Source: Alphaproteobacteria bacterium
GTDB taxonomy: Bacteria > Myxococcota_A > UBA796 > UBA2385
Direction of reading: 5' to 3'
Assembly (NCBI GenBank): GCA_020632755.1
Contig: JACKEY010000008.1
Span: forward strand, 62,001 to 126,000
Length of the DNA: 64,000 nucleotides
Shown here piece after piece: positions 1 to 9,300 of the stretch. Each line of letters begins with the position of its first letter. The stretch's first letter is position 1. The position numbers and the translations under genes were made by a program. The notes beneath the pieces were generated by a model. That model ran no database searches. It saw only the letters and a list, made by a program, of their open reading frames with translations, and had not been told where the DNA came from.

Positions 1-531
1 GTGCACGGTGCTCCAGGCCAGCACGAGCACCGGCTCGGCGTAGTCGCCGTAGAGCACGCCGTCGTCGACCATGGCCGCGACGACCGTGCGGAGCACGTCC
101 AGCGCGCGCCCACCGGCCCGCTGCACCTCGGGATGGGTCGCGGAGACCAGATCGGGCCGGAACAGCAGCCGGTAGCTGCCCGGGTGGGCGACGGCCCACT
201 GCACATAGGCCCGCCCGGCAGCGCCCAGCCGGGCCACGCCGTCCCCCGCGGTCGCCGCCCCCTCGAGGGCGTCGGCCAGGCCGTCGAAGCCCTCGGCCAC
301 CAGGGTGGCCAGGATCTCCTCGCGGTTCTCGAAGTGCTTGTAGGGCGCCTGGTGGCTGACGCCGGCGGCACGCGCCACGGCGCGGATCGAGAGCCCCGCG
401 ACGCCGTCGCGCTCGACCACCACGAGGCTCGCGTCCAGGACCCGGCGGCGGAGGGGATCGGCAGCGGCCGAGGCGTCCCCGTCGGAGCGTTCCGCGGGGA
501 GGGTGGGGTCGTGAGGAGGAGCAGCGGACAT
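1..531 (-). CDS. TetR/AcrR family transcriptional regulator, 3' end cut by window edge
   Basis: 177 residues are visible. An N-terminal TetR helix-turn-helix (about residues 25-70) contains GVAGLSIRAVARAAGVS and HQAPYKHFENREEIL, typical of the recognition helix. The C-terminal half, with GSYRLLFRPDL and the closing AWSTVH, resembles the WHG-type ligand-binding domain. The stop lies beyond base 1. The ATG at 531 is the first start before the HTH. The gene diverges from the DUF2214-like gene at 646, and the gap holds a palindromic operator (572-630), so this protein most likely represses itself and its neighbour. The inducer is unknown. Confidence 0.9.
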   Translation of the reverse strand, partial: MSAAPPHDPTLPAERSDGDASAAADPLRRRVLDASLVVVERDGVAGLSIRAVARAAGVSHQAPYKHFENREEILATLVAEGFDGLADALEGAATAGDGVARLGAAGRAYVQWAVAHPGSYRLLFRPDLVSATHPEVQRAGGRALDVLRTVVAAMVDDGVLYGDYAEPVLVLAWSTVH

Positions 532-571
532 CGGCACGCTCGGGGGGACGGGGAGGCGATCGCGAGAGGGG

Positions 572-630
572 GTTGACAGTGTCTACCTCGCCAAGGTAGA
601 CGCTGTCAACACCGGTAGACACTGTCTACC
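572..630. promoter_or_regulatory. TetR-type operator with two mirror-image promoters
   Basis: A 17-base arm (572-588, GTTGACAGTGTCTACCT) is repeated in reverse complement at 594-610 with one mismatch, around a 5-base spacer. A separate perfect 17-base palindrome, GGTAGACACTGTCTACC, lies at 614-630. The arms hold a -35 TTGACA on both strands (573-578 plus; 609-604 minus). Each is followed 17 bases on by the same weak -10, GTAGAC (596-601 plus; 586-581 minus). One operator would therefore shut off both divergent promoters. Repression by the adjacent TetR protein is inferred. Confidence 0.85.
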
Positions 631-645
631 TCGCAAGGAGCCGCC

Positions 646-1083
646 ATGTCCCCCGTCCTCCTCCCCGCCGCCGTCTCCGCCCTGCACATCCTGGGGGTCG
701 CGCTCGGCCTGCTAGGCATCGTCAACCGGGCGCGGGCCCTCGCCGCCTTCGACATGCCCGCGGCCCTGCGGGCGGACAACGCCTGGGGCATCTCCTTCCT
801 GCTGCTGGTCGGGACGGGCCTGGCGCGGGCCTTCGCGGGCCTCGAGAAGGGCAGCGACTTCTACCTGGGCAGCGCGGCCTTCCACGCCAAGCTGGGGCTG
901 GTCGCCCTGCTGCTGCTGGTCGAGCTGTGGCCGATGATCACCCTCATCCGCTGGCGGCTGAAGCCGCAGCTGCGCGACGCTGCCGTGGCCCGCCGCATGG
1001 CGACCCTGAGCCGGATCGAGGTGGGGCTGTACGTGCTCATCCCCTTCGTCGCCGCCGCCATGGCCCGCGGCATCGGCAGCTGA
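646..1083 (+). CDS. DUF2214-like integral membrane protein
   Basis: 145 residues with four predicted membrane segments (about 5-25, 48-65, 78-100, 122-140). The pattern of an AxxALHxLGVALGLxGIVxR start, an RADNAWG turn, a GFExxS-like GLEKGSDFY stretch and FHAKLGLVALLLL fits the DUF2214 family of small predicted membrane proteins of unknown role. A good AAGGAG ribosome site (635-640) precedes the ATG. It is the probable target of the divergent TetR repressor, so it may take part in export or tolerance of a small molecule; that is inference from context only. Confidence 0.75.
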   Translation: MSPVLLPAAVSALHILGVALGLLGIVNRARALAAFDMPAALRADNAWGISFLLLVGTGLARAFAGLEKGSDFYLGSAAFHAKLGLVALLLLVELWPMITLIRWRLKPQLRDAAVARRMATLSRIEVGLYVLIPFVAAAMARGIGS

Positions 1084-1163
1084 GCGCCGCGCGGTGACAT
1101 CGGCAGCCGACGCCCGCGCCGCGGCCGGGACCCGGCAGGGCACACCGCCGCGGCCTCGGCTGC

Positions 1164-2657
1164 TCAGGCCCCGCCCTCTGCGCGAATCTCGATCAGCACC
1201 AGCCCGTCGTCGTGGTGCCGCGCGAACAGGCGCAGCACGCCGTCGTACTCGCCGGCGGCGTAGATGTGCTGGATGCCATACAGCCCGGGCCCGACCGCCC
1301 GGTTGCGGCTGTCGCACAGGTCGGCCGGCAGGCTCCAGGCGTCGCCCTCCCAGCGGATGAGCACGCGGTTGGAGGTGTCGAAGTCGAAGGCCCGGTCCTC
1401 GCCGACCCACAGGCGAACCTGCGTGGCGTCGACGCCGAAGCGCCCGCCGACGGACGGCAGGGTGGCGACCTGCAGCCAGCCTTCGTCCTGCCACTCGTAG
1501 ACCCAGGTCTCGTGGGAGGGCCAGCTGCGCTCCATGGGCATGGGGCTGGCGTCGGCGGCGATGGTCAGGCGCAGGCGCCCGGCCGGCGTGACCCAGAGGT
1601 CCGCCAGGATGGGCAGCCAGCCCTCGAAGGCGGCGACCTCGGGCGGGGTCGGCAGCACCCGCACGGCATCGGTGGCGAGGTCGACAGCGACGACCTGCCG
1701 CTCACGACCGGTGATGGACCGCAGCAGGAAGAGCGTGTCATCGAGCTCGACGCCGTCGACGACGCCCTTGGGGGCGACGTCGGGACCGAGCTTCCGCACG
1801 GTCTGGTCGGCGCCGTCGAAGCTGAGGATCCGCCCGCTGCCGCCGACGACGAGGTGCACGCGGTCGACGCCCTGGACGAGGGTCGGCGGCATGTTCTCGG
1901 GGTTGACCAGCAGCAGGCTCTCGCCGTCCTCGACGCGGCGGAGCCACCAGGCGTTCTTCGGGCCCTGGGAGGCGTCGCGGGCGACGACGACGGCCGCGCC
2001 GTCGAGCATGGCGAGCTGGCGCCGTCCGGCGGTGTGGTGGGAGACGACGTCGGCGGCTGACCGGAAGCGCACGTCGTCGGGGGCCCGCAGATCCCCGAGC
2101 CCGGCGGTGCCCGGGAAGTCGCTGAAGACGTGGGCGAAGAGCCAGCCGGACGGGGTGTCCTCACCGAGGCGCTCGGCAGGGCAGCGCCGCAGCCGCGCGG
2201 CTCGCACGGGCCGGTCGTCGAAGATGGGCCCACGAACACAGTGCTGGACGAAGGCATCCTGGCGCAGGGGTTCGTCGTCCCAGGGCTTGCCCCGGGGGTT
2301 CACCGACAGCCAGAGGTCGGCGGCCTCGCGGCTCCAGCCGTGGTCGTCGTCGGCGAGACGGCACATGGCGACGAGCAGGTGGGCGGCAGAGGGCACCCGC
2401 ACGCTGGCGCCGCGTCGTCGGTCCCGCAGCCGCAGTGGGCGCTCCGGATCGATGACGACCTTCCGCACGCAGGGGGCCCCGTCGCCGAGCCAGCCGCGGG
2501 TCCGCGCCAGCGCCCGGTCCGCCGCCCGGGCCTGCTTGCCGGTCCGATCGACGATCTCGACGTCGCAGCCTTGCCTCTGCCCGACCGCCCCAGGCCCTGC
2601 GGAAGACTGTGCGGCGGCCCCCCGGACGAGGGCGGCGACGACGAGCAGCCACGACAT
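1164..2657 (-). CDS. secreted protein of unknown function, possible beta-propeller
   Basis: 497 residues. The ATG at 2657 follows an AGGAGG ribosome site and gives a signal peptide (MSWLLVVAALVRGAAA) with cleavage near Ala-16. The mature protein has an N-terminal part with scattered Cys. From about residue 200 come repeated strands such as GGSGRILSFDGADQ, RQVVAVDLATDAVRVL and ETWVYEWQDEGWLQVATL, which read like propeller blades. I do not recognise a family or catalytic residues. It diverges from the gene at 2723 and is convergent with the DUF2214-like gene. Confidence 0.65.
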   Translation of the reverse strand: MSWLLVVAALVRGAAAQSSAGPGAVGQRQGCDVEIVDRTGKQARAADRALARTRGWLGDGAPCVRKVVIDPERPLRLRDRRRGASVRVPSAAHLLVAMCRLADDDHGWSREAADLWLSVNPRGKPWDDEPLRQDAFVQHCVRGPIFDDRPVRAARLRRCPAERLGEDTPSGWLFAHVFSDFPGTAGLGDLRAPDDVRFRSAADVVSHHTAGRRQLAMLDGAAVVVARDASQGPKNAWWLRRVEDGESLLLVNPENMPPTLVQGVDRVHLVVGGSGRILSFDGADQTVRKLGPDVAPKGVVDGVELDDTLFLLRSITGRERQVVAVDLATDAVRVLPTPPEVAAFEGWLPILADLWVTPAGRLRLTIAADASPMPMERSWPSHETWVYEWQDEGWLQVATLPSVGGRFGVDATQVRLWVGEDRAFDFDTSNRVLIRWEGDAWSLPADLCDSRNRAVGPGLYGIQHIYAAGEYDGVLRLFARHHDDGLVLIEIRAEGGA

Positions 2658-2708
2658 CGACGCCTCCTGTCCCTCCAGTGTGCCACCGCCCTCGGCCGCG
2701 CGGGGCGC

Positions 2709-2723
2709 TACCCTCATCCCCGA
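2709..2723 (+). promoter_or_regulatory. -10-like box for a leaderless or short-leader transcript
   Basis: TACCCT (2709-2714) preceded by GC, 8 bases before the ATG at 2723. There is no Shine-Dalgarno sequence in the gap. It belongs to the TANNNT-near-start class described in the findings. Confidence 0.5.
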
Positions 2724-3589
2724 TGGCCCAGGATCCCGCCGCCCTCGCCCGCCTCGGCCGCACGCAGCTTGCCCGCGGACACGACCGGGTGGCGGTGACG
2801 ACCTTCGAGCAGGCGGTCGCCCTGCGCCGGGACCGCCTTGCCGAGGCGCCCGCCGACATCGCCTTCGGGCTGGCGCTGGCCGCCGCGCTGATCGAGCTGG
2901 CCGCCGCTCGGAAGCGGGTGGGTCCACGAGCCCGCTGCGGCCCGCTCCTGGACGAGGCCTGCGGCCTGGCACACGACGCCCACGAGCGCCTGCGCCGCTG
3001 GGGGCAGCCCGACGCCGCGGACCGCGCCGGGCGCCTGCTCTCGGTCGCCCTGGGCGAGCGGGTGGACGACCACCTGCACGCCGGCCGGGCCGAGGCGGCC
3101 GCCCCGCTCCTCGACGCGCTGCGTGCCCTGCCGCCCGCGACCTCCAGCACCCGCGCCCAGGACCTGCAGCGCGTGGGCCGCCTGCGCGAGCTGCAGGGCG
3201 ACCTGGCCGGCGCCGAGGTCGCCCTGCGCGAGGCCGCCGACGCGTGGGCCGACGGTCAGCACGCCGACACCGCCCGCCTGGGCCGCGCCGCCACCCTCGA
3301 GCGCCTCGCCGCGCTGCGGATCGCCCGTGGACAGGATCCCCTGCCGCTCCTCGACGAGGTCCTCGCGCTGCGCCGCCCGGACGCGACCCCCCACCCCACG
3401 CGCACCGCCCTCCTGGTCCGCAGCCTCCTCCTCCGGCACCGCAGCGCCTCCCCCGCCCTCCCGTCCCCCCACGCCGCGGAAGCCCTCGCGCTCGCGACCC
3501 GTCTGGCCGAGGCCTTCCCCTCCGCCCGCGCCCAGCGCCTGCTGCGTGCGGCCCGACGAGCGGCCTCCCCGGCCCCCCCGCCGCGTTAG
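2723..3589 (+). CDS. TPR-like helical repeat protein, unknown role
   Basis: 288 residues, nearly all alpha-helical and Ala/Arg/Leu-rich, with no signal peptide or membrane segment. Stretches such as ALARLGRTQLARGHDRVAVT and RLRELQGDLAGAEVALREAA have the small-large residue spacing of tetratricopeptide repeats. Three to five degenerate repeats seem likely, which suggests a cytoplasmic scaffold. It ends 24 bases before purB and may share its transcript. The family is not recognised beyond the fold. Confidence 0.6.
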   Translation: MAQDPAALARLGRTQLARGHDRVAVTTFEQAVALRRDRLAEAPADIAFGLALAAALIELAAARKRVGPRARCGPLLDEACGLAHDAHERLRRWGQPDAADRAGRLLSVALGERVDDHLHAGRAEAAAPLLDALRALPPATSSTRAQDLQRVGRLRELQGDLAGAEVALREAADAWADGQHADTARLGRAATLERLAALRIARGQDPLPLLDEVLALRRPDATPHPTRTALLVRSLLLRHRSASPALPSPHAAEALALATRLAEAFPSARAQRLLRAARRAASPAPPPR

Positions 3590-3613
3590 CCGGCCGGCCT
3601 CCCCGGAGCGCCC

Positions 3614-5041
3614 GTGTCGTCCTCGTCCATCCCCAACGTGCTGGCCGGTCGCTACGCCAGCGCCGACATGCAGGCCATCTGGTCGCCCGAAGCCAAGGTG
3701 GTCCAGGAGCGCCGGCTGTGGCTGGCGGTGCTCAGGGCCCAGCAGGAGCTCGGCGTCGACGTGCCGGAGGGCGCCGTTGCGGCCTACGAAGCCGTCATCG
3801 ATCAGGTCGACCTGGCCAGCATCGCCGCCCGCGAGCGCGTGACCCGCCACGACGTGAAGGCCCGGATCGAGGAGTTCTGCGCCCTGGCCGGCTTCGAGCA
3901 GATCCACAAGGGCATGACCAGCCGCGACCTGACCGAGAACGTCGAGCAGCTGCAGATCCGCTCGGGCCTGGTCCTGGTACGCGACCGCTGCATCGCCACC
4001 CTGGCGCGCCTGGCCACCCGCGCGGTGCAGTTCCGCACCCTGGTCATGGCCGGCCGCTCCCACAACGTCGCCGCCCAGGCCACCACCCTGGGCAAGCGCT
4101 TCGCCAACGCCGGCGAGGAGCTGCTGCAGGCCACCCTGCGGCTGCAGGAGCTCATCGACCGCTACCCCCTGCGCGGCATCAAGGGCCCGGTCGGCACCCA
4201 GCAGGACATGCTCGATCTGCTCGGCAGCGCCGACGCCGTCGACGCGCTCGAAGCCAAGGTCGCCGCCCACCTGGGCTTCACGGCCCGCCTCGACAACGTC
4301 GGCCAGGTCTACCCGCGCAGCCTGGACCTGGACGTCGTCAGTGCCCTGGTCCAGGTCGCCAGCGGCCCGGCCAACCTGGCCAAGACCCTGCGGCTGATGG
4401 CCGGCCAGGAGCTCGCGACCGAGGGCTTCAAGAAGGGCCAGGTCGGCTCGTCGGCGATGCCCCACAAGATGAATGCGCGTAGCTGCGAGCGCGTGGGCGG
4501 CTTCGTCGCCATCCTGCGCGGCCACCTGGCCATGGTCGGCGGGCTGGTCGGCGACCAGTGGAACGAGGGCGACGTGTCGTGCTCGGTCGTGCGCCGCGTG
4601 GCCCTGCCCGACGCCTTCTTCGCCATCGACGGCCTGTTCGAGACCTTCCTGACCGTGCTCGACGAACTCGGCGCCTACCCCGCCGTCATCGCCCGCGAGC
4701 TCGACCGCTACCTGCCCTTCCTGGCCACCACCAAGGTGCTGATGGCCTGCGTGAAGGCCGGCGCCGGCCGCGAGGAGAGCCACGAGGCCATCAAGGAACA
4801 CGCCGTCGCGGTCGCGCTCGAGATGCGCGAGACCGGCCGCACCGACAACGACCTGCTCGACCGGCTGGCCGCCGACCCGCGCGTGCCGCTGGACCGGGCC
4901 GCCCTGGGCGCCCTGCTGGCCGAGCCCCTGTCCTTCGTCGGCACCGCGCCGGGCCAGGTCGACGCCTTCGTCGCCCGGGTCGGGACGCTGGCCGCGAGGT
5001 TCCCGGCGGCGGCGGCCTATGCGCCGGGTGGGATCCTGTAG
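3614..5041 (+). CDS. purB: adenylosuccinate lyase
   Basis: 475 residues. The enzyme cleaves adenylosuccinate to AMP plus fumarate, and SAICAR to AICAR plus fumarate, in purine synthesis. The fumarase/aspartase superfamily signature GSSAMPHKMN is intact (about residues 278-287). Other family motifs seen are TRHDVKA near the N-terminus, GMTSRDLTENV, and RSHNVAAQATTLGKRF. Length matches the family. The start is GTG, five bases after a GGAG ribosome site. The second purine gene here, purL (39894-43787), is 35 kb away, so the pathway genes are scattered. Confidence 0.95.
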   Translation: MSSSSIPNVLAGRYASADMQAIWSPEAKVVQERRLWLAVLRAQQELGVDVPEGAVAAYEAVIDQVDLASIAARERVTRHDVKARIEEFCALAGFEQIHKGMTSRDLTENVEQLQIRSGLVLVRDRCIATLARLATRAVQFRTLVMAGRSHNVAAQATTLGKRFANAGEELLQATLRLQELIDRYPLRGIKGPVGTQQDMLDLLGSADAVDALEAKVAAHLGFTARLDNVGQVYPRSLDLDVVSALVQVASGPANLAKTLRLMAGQELATEGFKKGQVGSSAMPHKMNARSCERVGGFVAILRGHLAMVGGLVGDQWNEGDVSCSVVRRVALPDAFFAIDGLFETFLTVLDELGAYPAVIARELDRYLPFLATTKVLMACVKAGAGREESHEAIKEHAVAVALEMRETGRTDNDLLDRLAADPRVPLDRAALGALLAEPLSFVGTAPGQVDAFVARVGTLAARFPAAAAYAPGGIL

Positions 5042-5145
5042 ATCCCCGCCTCCACGGCCAGCCGGGTCCCTGCTGAGTCACCCCGCCACACCCCCTGCCC
5101 GCAGCGGCCCACGAGGGTAGCCGGCCCCCTTCCCCGGAGCGCTCC

Positions 5146-5472
5146 GTGTCCCTGCTCGATCACCCCCTGCTGCAGACCGCCGTCGGCCGGTTCCGCGTCG
5201 TGTCGATGGCCGAAGGCACGTCCTTCGTGCTGTTGATGTTCGTGGCGATGCCGCTGAAGTACATGGCCGATCTGCCGCTGGCCGTGCGGATCGCCGGCAG
5301 CCTGCACGGCATGCTCTTCCTGGTGTTCGCCGCGGCGCTCTACGCCGCCACGCGCGAGTCCGGCTGGGGCTGGCTGCGGGCCCTGTGGTTCCTGTTCCTG
5401 TCGACCGTGCCCTTCGGCGCCCTGGTCATCGAGTGGCAGGCGCGCGAAGACGTGGTGGGCGAGCCGGCCTGA
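5146..5472 (+). CDS. DUF3817 small membrane protein
   Basis: 108 residues with three membrane segments. The sequence RFRVVSMAEGTSFVLLMFVA followed by MPLKYMA, the turn GSLHGMLFLVFAAAL and the late STVPFG match the DUF3817 family (YdzA-like) of unknown function. GTG start with GGAG six bases upstream. Its TGA stop abuts the stop of the convergent gene at 5473 with no bases between; together they form TGATCA. Confidence 0.85.
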   Translation: MSLLDHPLLQTAVGRFRVVSMAEGTSFVLLMFVAMPLKYMADLPLAVRIAGSLHGMLFLVFAAALYAATRESGWGWLRALWFLFLSTVPFGALVIEWQAREDVVGEPA

Positions 5473-6195
5473 TCAGGTCCGCGCGAACGCGAGCGCGGCC
5501 TGGGCGGCGGCGCGGCCTTCGTCGTCGGTCGCCATGTCGATCGCCCCTTCCAGCCAGCTGCGGCCTTCGTCGCCGCGGCCCTGGGCGACCAGCAGCTCGC
5601 CCAGGTGGACCAGGGTCCGGGACATGCGGGCGCCGGCTTCCTTGACGTGGCCGCCGGGCGCCATGCCGCGGGCGTGGGTCAGGGCGCGCATGAGCGTGGC
5701 CTCGGCCGCGGCGGGCTCGCCCGCTTCGGCCTGGGCGCCGGCCAGCAGCAGCATGGCGTCGTGGCAGCCGCCGGGCTTGTCCTGCATGGCGCGCACGCCG
5801 ACCAGGGCGTCCAGGGCGTCGACGCGGATGTGGGCCAGCACGGGATCGGTGGCGCTGCCCAGCGCGGCGGCGACGTCTCCGGTCGCGGCGAGCACGAGCG
5901 CCAGCGCGTCCTTGTGGTTGGCCAGCAGGGTCGTCTTACGCAGGGAGGCCAGGCGCTCGAGCCAGGCGGCGTCGGGTTCCTCGCGGGCGGCCGAGGCGGT
6001 CAGGGCCACCAGCCGCGACAGGTCCAGCCGGGACAGGGCGGCGGCTTCGTCGGCGGCCTGGGGGAGGCGCAGGGCGAGGAGGACGAGGGGGTCGACGGGG
6101 TCGGGGGAGGGAGCGTCGGAGACGCCGTCGGGATCGAGTTCCTGGTCGAGGAGCTCGTCGTCGGGGAGGTCGGGCGGAGGGGTCGGGTCGGACAT
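5473..6195 (-). CDS. TPR-like protein with acidic N-terminus, unknown role
   Basis: 240 residues. After an acidic, Pro/Asp-rich leader (residues 1-40) comes a helical body with two good TPR-like units near the C-terminus (MLLLAGAQAEAGEPAAAEAT and LVHLGELLVAQGRGDEGRSW). No signal peptide or membrane segment. I chose the ATG at 6195 over an in-frame start further up (6228) because the protein then starts MSDPTPPPD and a TAGGAT box lies seven bases before it. Function unknown. Confidence 0.6.
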   Translation of the reverse strand: MSDPTPPPDLPDDELLDQELDPDGVSDAPSPDPVDPLVLLALRLPQAADEAAALSRLDLSRLVALTASAAREEPDAAWLERLASLRKTTLLANHKDALALVLAATGDVAAALGSATDPVLAHIRVDALDALVGVRAMQDKPGGCHDAMLLLAGAQAEAGEPAAAEATLMRALTHARGMAPGGHVKEAGARMSRTLVHLGELLVAQGRGDEGRSWLEGAIDMATDDEGRAAAQAALAFART

Positions 6196-6208
6196 GGTGG
6201 CAATCCTA
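6195..6208 (-). promoter_or_regulatory. -10-like box for a leaderless transcript
   Basis: Read on the minus strand, TAGGAT (6208-6203) preceded by CG stands seven bases before the ATG at 6195. There is no ribosome site between. Confidence 0.5.
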
Positions 6209-6364
6209 CGACGTGGCCGCCGGACCATTTCCGCGTCTCGGGGAGGGTGTCACCCGGGTGTCCACACGGGAAGTTGACGAACCGCGGACAGGGGTCCCCG
6301 GTCGCAGATCCCAACGCGGGACCTTGCCCCCGCGTCTGGACCCGCGGGAGCGGAGGGAGGCGGC

Positions 6365-9300
6365 ATGCAGCGGCGCTGGTGGGGTCTGTGCGCGCTCGGC
6401 CTGGCGGTCGTCGGGTCGGGGCTGGTCTGGAGCCAGGGTCGCTGCCTGTCGGCCTGGTGGCAGTGGGGCCTGCACACACCGACCTGCCCGGCCGGCACGC
6501 CGCGCCTGCAGCTGCGGCTGGACACCGGCGACCTGCAGCGCGGCGAGGAGGTCGACGCCGTGGTGACGGTCCGCGCCGCCCTGCTGCCAGAGGACTGGGC
6601 CTGGCCCGACGACGTCGACGATGTCGGCGTGCCCGTCCTGCCCTACGACGTCGACACCCTGTCGCTCTCGCTGGAGCCCCAGGACGGCGCCCGCCTGGAC
6701 CTGGCCTGCGCCTGGCAGGACCTGGGCGACGCCCGCCACGCCTGCACCTTCACCGTGCCCGCCGACCTCCCCGACGGCCGCTACGCCCTGGTCGCCCGGG
6801 CCGTCTCCCGCCTGCCGGAGCCCGCCGAGCTGTCGGCGCCGGTCGCCTTCTTCCGCCCCTCGACCACCCACCTGCTCACCGACCGCCCCCTCTACGAGCC
6901 CGGCGACGTCGTGCGCCTTCGCAGCCTGAGCCTGGACCGGTTCACCGGCGTGCCCCTGCCCGCCCGCGAGGCCCGGCTCGAGCTCCGCGACGCGGACAAC
7001 CGCCGCGTGCACCTCGAGACGCTGATCGGCAGCGACTGGGGCGTCGCCGCCGCCACCGTGCCGCTGCCCGCCGACGCGCCGGTCGGCACCTGGACCGTCC
7101 GCCTGCAGACCGGCGACGAGACCGCCGAGGCCAGCTTCGACGTGCGCCGCTACGAGCTGCCCACGGTCACCGTCGACGCCCACGCCGCCCGCACCTGGTT
7201 CGCGCCCGGACAGCACCTGGTGCTCAACGGCTCCGTGCGCGCCTGGTCGGGCGTGCCGCTGACCGGCGCCGACGTGACGGTGACCGTGCCCGACCCCGGC
7301 GGCGCCGCCTGGCCGCCTCCCACGGCGTGGAGCGAGGGCCTGCCGGCGACCACGGACGCCGACGGCGCCTGGGAGATCGACCTGGGTCCGGTCCCCGACG
7401 ACCTCTCCTCGGCGGCGACCCTCCTCGCCCGCGTCGACGCGGTCGCGCCCTCCGGCGAGCGTGTGTCCACCGCCCTCCCCCTCTCCCTCTCCCCCGATCC
7501 GGTCGTCGCCGACGGCCTGACCGAGCTCGGCGGCGGCCTGGTCCCCGCGGAGCCGAACCGCGTCTGGCTGCGCCTGACCACCCCCGACGGTCGCCCGCTG
7601 CCCCACCGCGACCTGACCGTGTCGAACCCATGGGACGAGCTCGGCGCCTCGGTCGCCGCGACCACCGACGCCGACGGCGTCGCCAGCGTGCTCATCGATC
7701 CCGGGACCCCGGTGTCCCTGGTCGTGCCCGAGCGCCCCGAGCGGCAGCCGACGCACCGCCGTCCCGTCGATCCCGTCGTCGTGCACGAGGTGAAGACCCT
7801 GTTCGGCGGGGGGACCGGCCCGCAGGCCCCCGTGGCCGCCCTGCAGCCCGTCGCCGCCCGGGCGAGCGCCCGCTGCGGCTGGCGCGTCGAGACCGACGAC
7901 ATGGCCCACCTGCTGGTGCACGCCGTCGGGGGCCGCGTGCGGACCGTCACGCCCGACGGCTCGCCGGTGGAGCGCTGCCTGGCCGAGGAGCTGGCGTCCG
8001 CTTCGCTCCCTTCGGGGCTCTACGAGGTCGCCCTGGACCTGGCGCCGCCCGAGACCCGGGCGACGCTGACGCTGCGCACGAAGGCCGACAGCCTGCAGGC
8101 CCACGAGCGCACCCCAGGCATCGAAGCCGCGCTGGAGCAGGGCCGCCACGAAGCGCTGGTCTGCCTGCAGGCGCGCGCGAATCGGGATCCCGTGGGCCCG
8201 GTCGAGGTGCCCGTGGCCGTGCACTGGACCCTGCCCGAAGGCGGGCGGGTGCTGCAGACGTCGCTGCTGCCCTCCGACGGCCGGCGCTGGGCGGAGGAGG
8301 ACTGCATCGGCCGCGCCTTCGCCCGTGCCGCGCGGGAGCACCCGGTGTGGCCCGCGGGCGAGGAGGAGGAGGTCGCGCCGCGCACCCTGCAGGGGCTGGT
8401 CGCGCTGCAGGCCACCATGCTCCGCCCGTCCGCCGACGAGGCGACCCCGGACGGCCCCACCGTGCGCACCGGCTTCGAGCTGGAGATCGAGGTCGACGGC
8501 GTCGGCCACACCACCTGGCGCGCCGACCCGGGAGCCGTGCCCCGGCTGCGCCTGCGGCCCGACCGCAGCATCGTGGAGCCCGGCGAGACCTTCACCGTCG
8601 CGGCCCTGCGTGGCCCGACCCACGAAGGTGCGCTGCCCGACGAGATCACCCTGCACTCCGGCGACGCTCCGCCGGTGACCTGCCCGCGGACGGCCGCCCT
8701 GGCCGCGGCGTGGAAGGCCGCCGAGCGCCCGCTGGACCCGGCCTGTCCCGCCCCCGACGACGCGCCCGGCTTCAGCCTGCGGGCGCCCGAGGGCCGCGGC
8801 GGCTTCCTGTCGCTCGACGCCGGCGGCGCCCGGGTGGTCGTGCTGGTCCGGTCCCCCGACGGCCACCGGCTGGACCTGACGGCCGACGCCTCGAGCTACG
8901 CCCCCGGACACACCGCCACGGTGCAGGTCGAGACCGGCCGCCCGGCCGTGGTCAGCCTGACCGGCGTCGACCTGGCGCTTGGCCAGCTGGCGCCGCTGCC
9001 CACGGCCGACAGCCTGACCCGGGCCACCCTGCCGATCGCCGGGGGCGAGGAACGGGCCTTCGGTGGCATCGACGCCTTCGCCCTGGCCAGCGGCGCCGTG
9101 CAGGGCGAAGCCGCGGCCCTGGCCGCCCTGCACCGGCTGTCCCTGCGCCCGGCGACACCGCCGACGCCGCGGCCGCAGCGCGTCGACGCCCGCCAGGAGC
9201 TGCCCCTCGAGAGCGAGCTGGCCGCCGCCTTCTGGGCGCTGACCGAGGACGTGCGCCGGGCCGCCCCCAGCCTGCCGCGCCCCATCACCCTGCCGGCCTA

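Noticed and set aside
1084..1163. Terminator search between the DUF2214-like gene and the convergent secreted-protein gene
   Set aside because: GC-rich with several weak pairings but no convincing stem or T-run.
1534..4482. A 982-codon plus-strand frame crossing the TPR-like gene and purB
   Set aside because: Composed mainly of Arg, Pro, Ser and Ala; it conflicts with purB and other genes that have clear motifs or ribosome sites.
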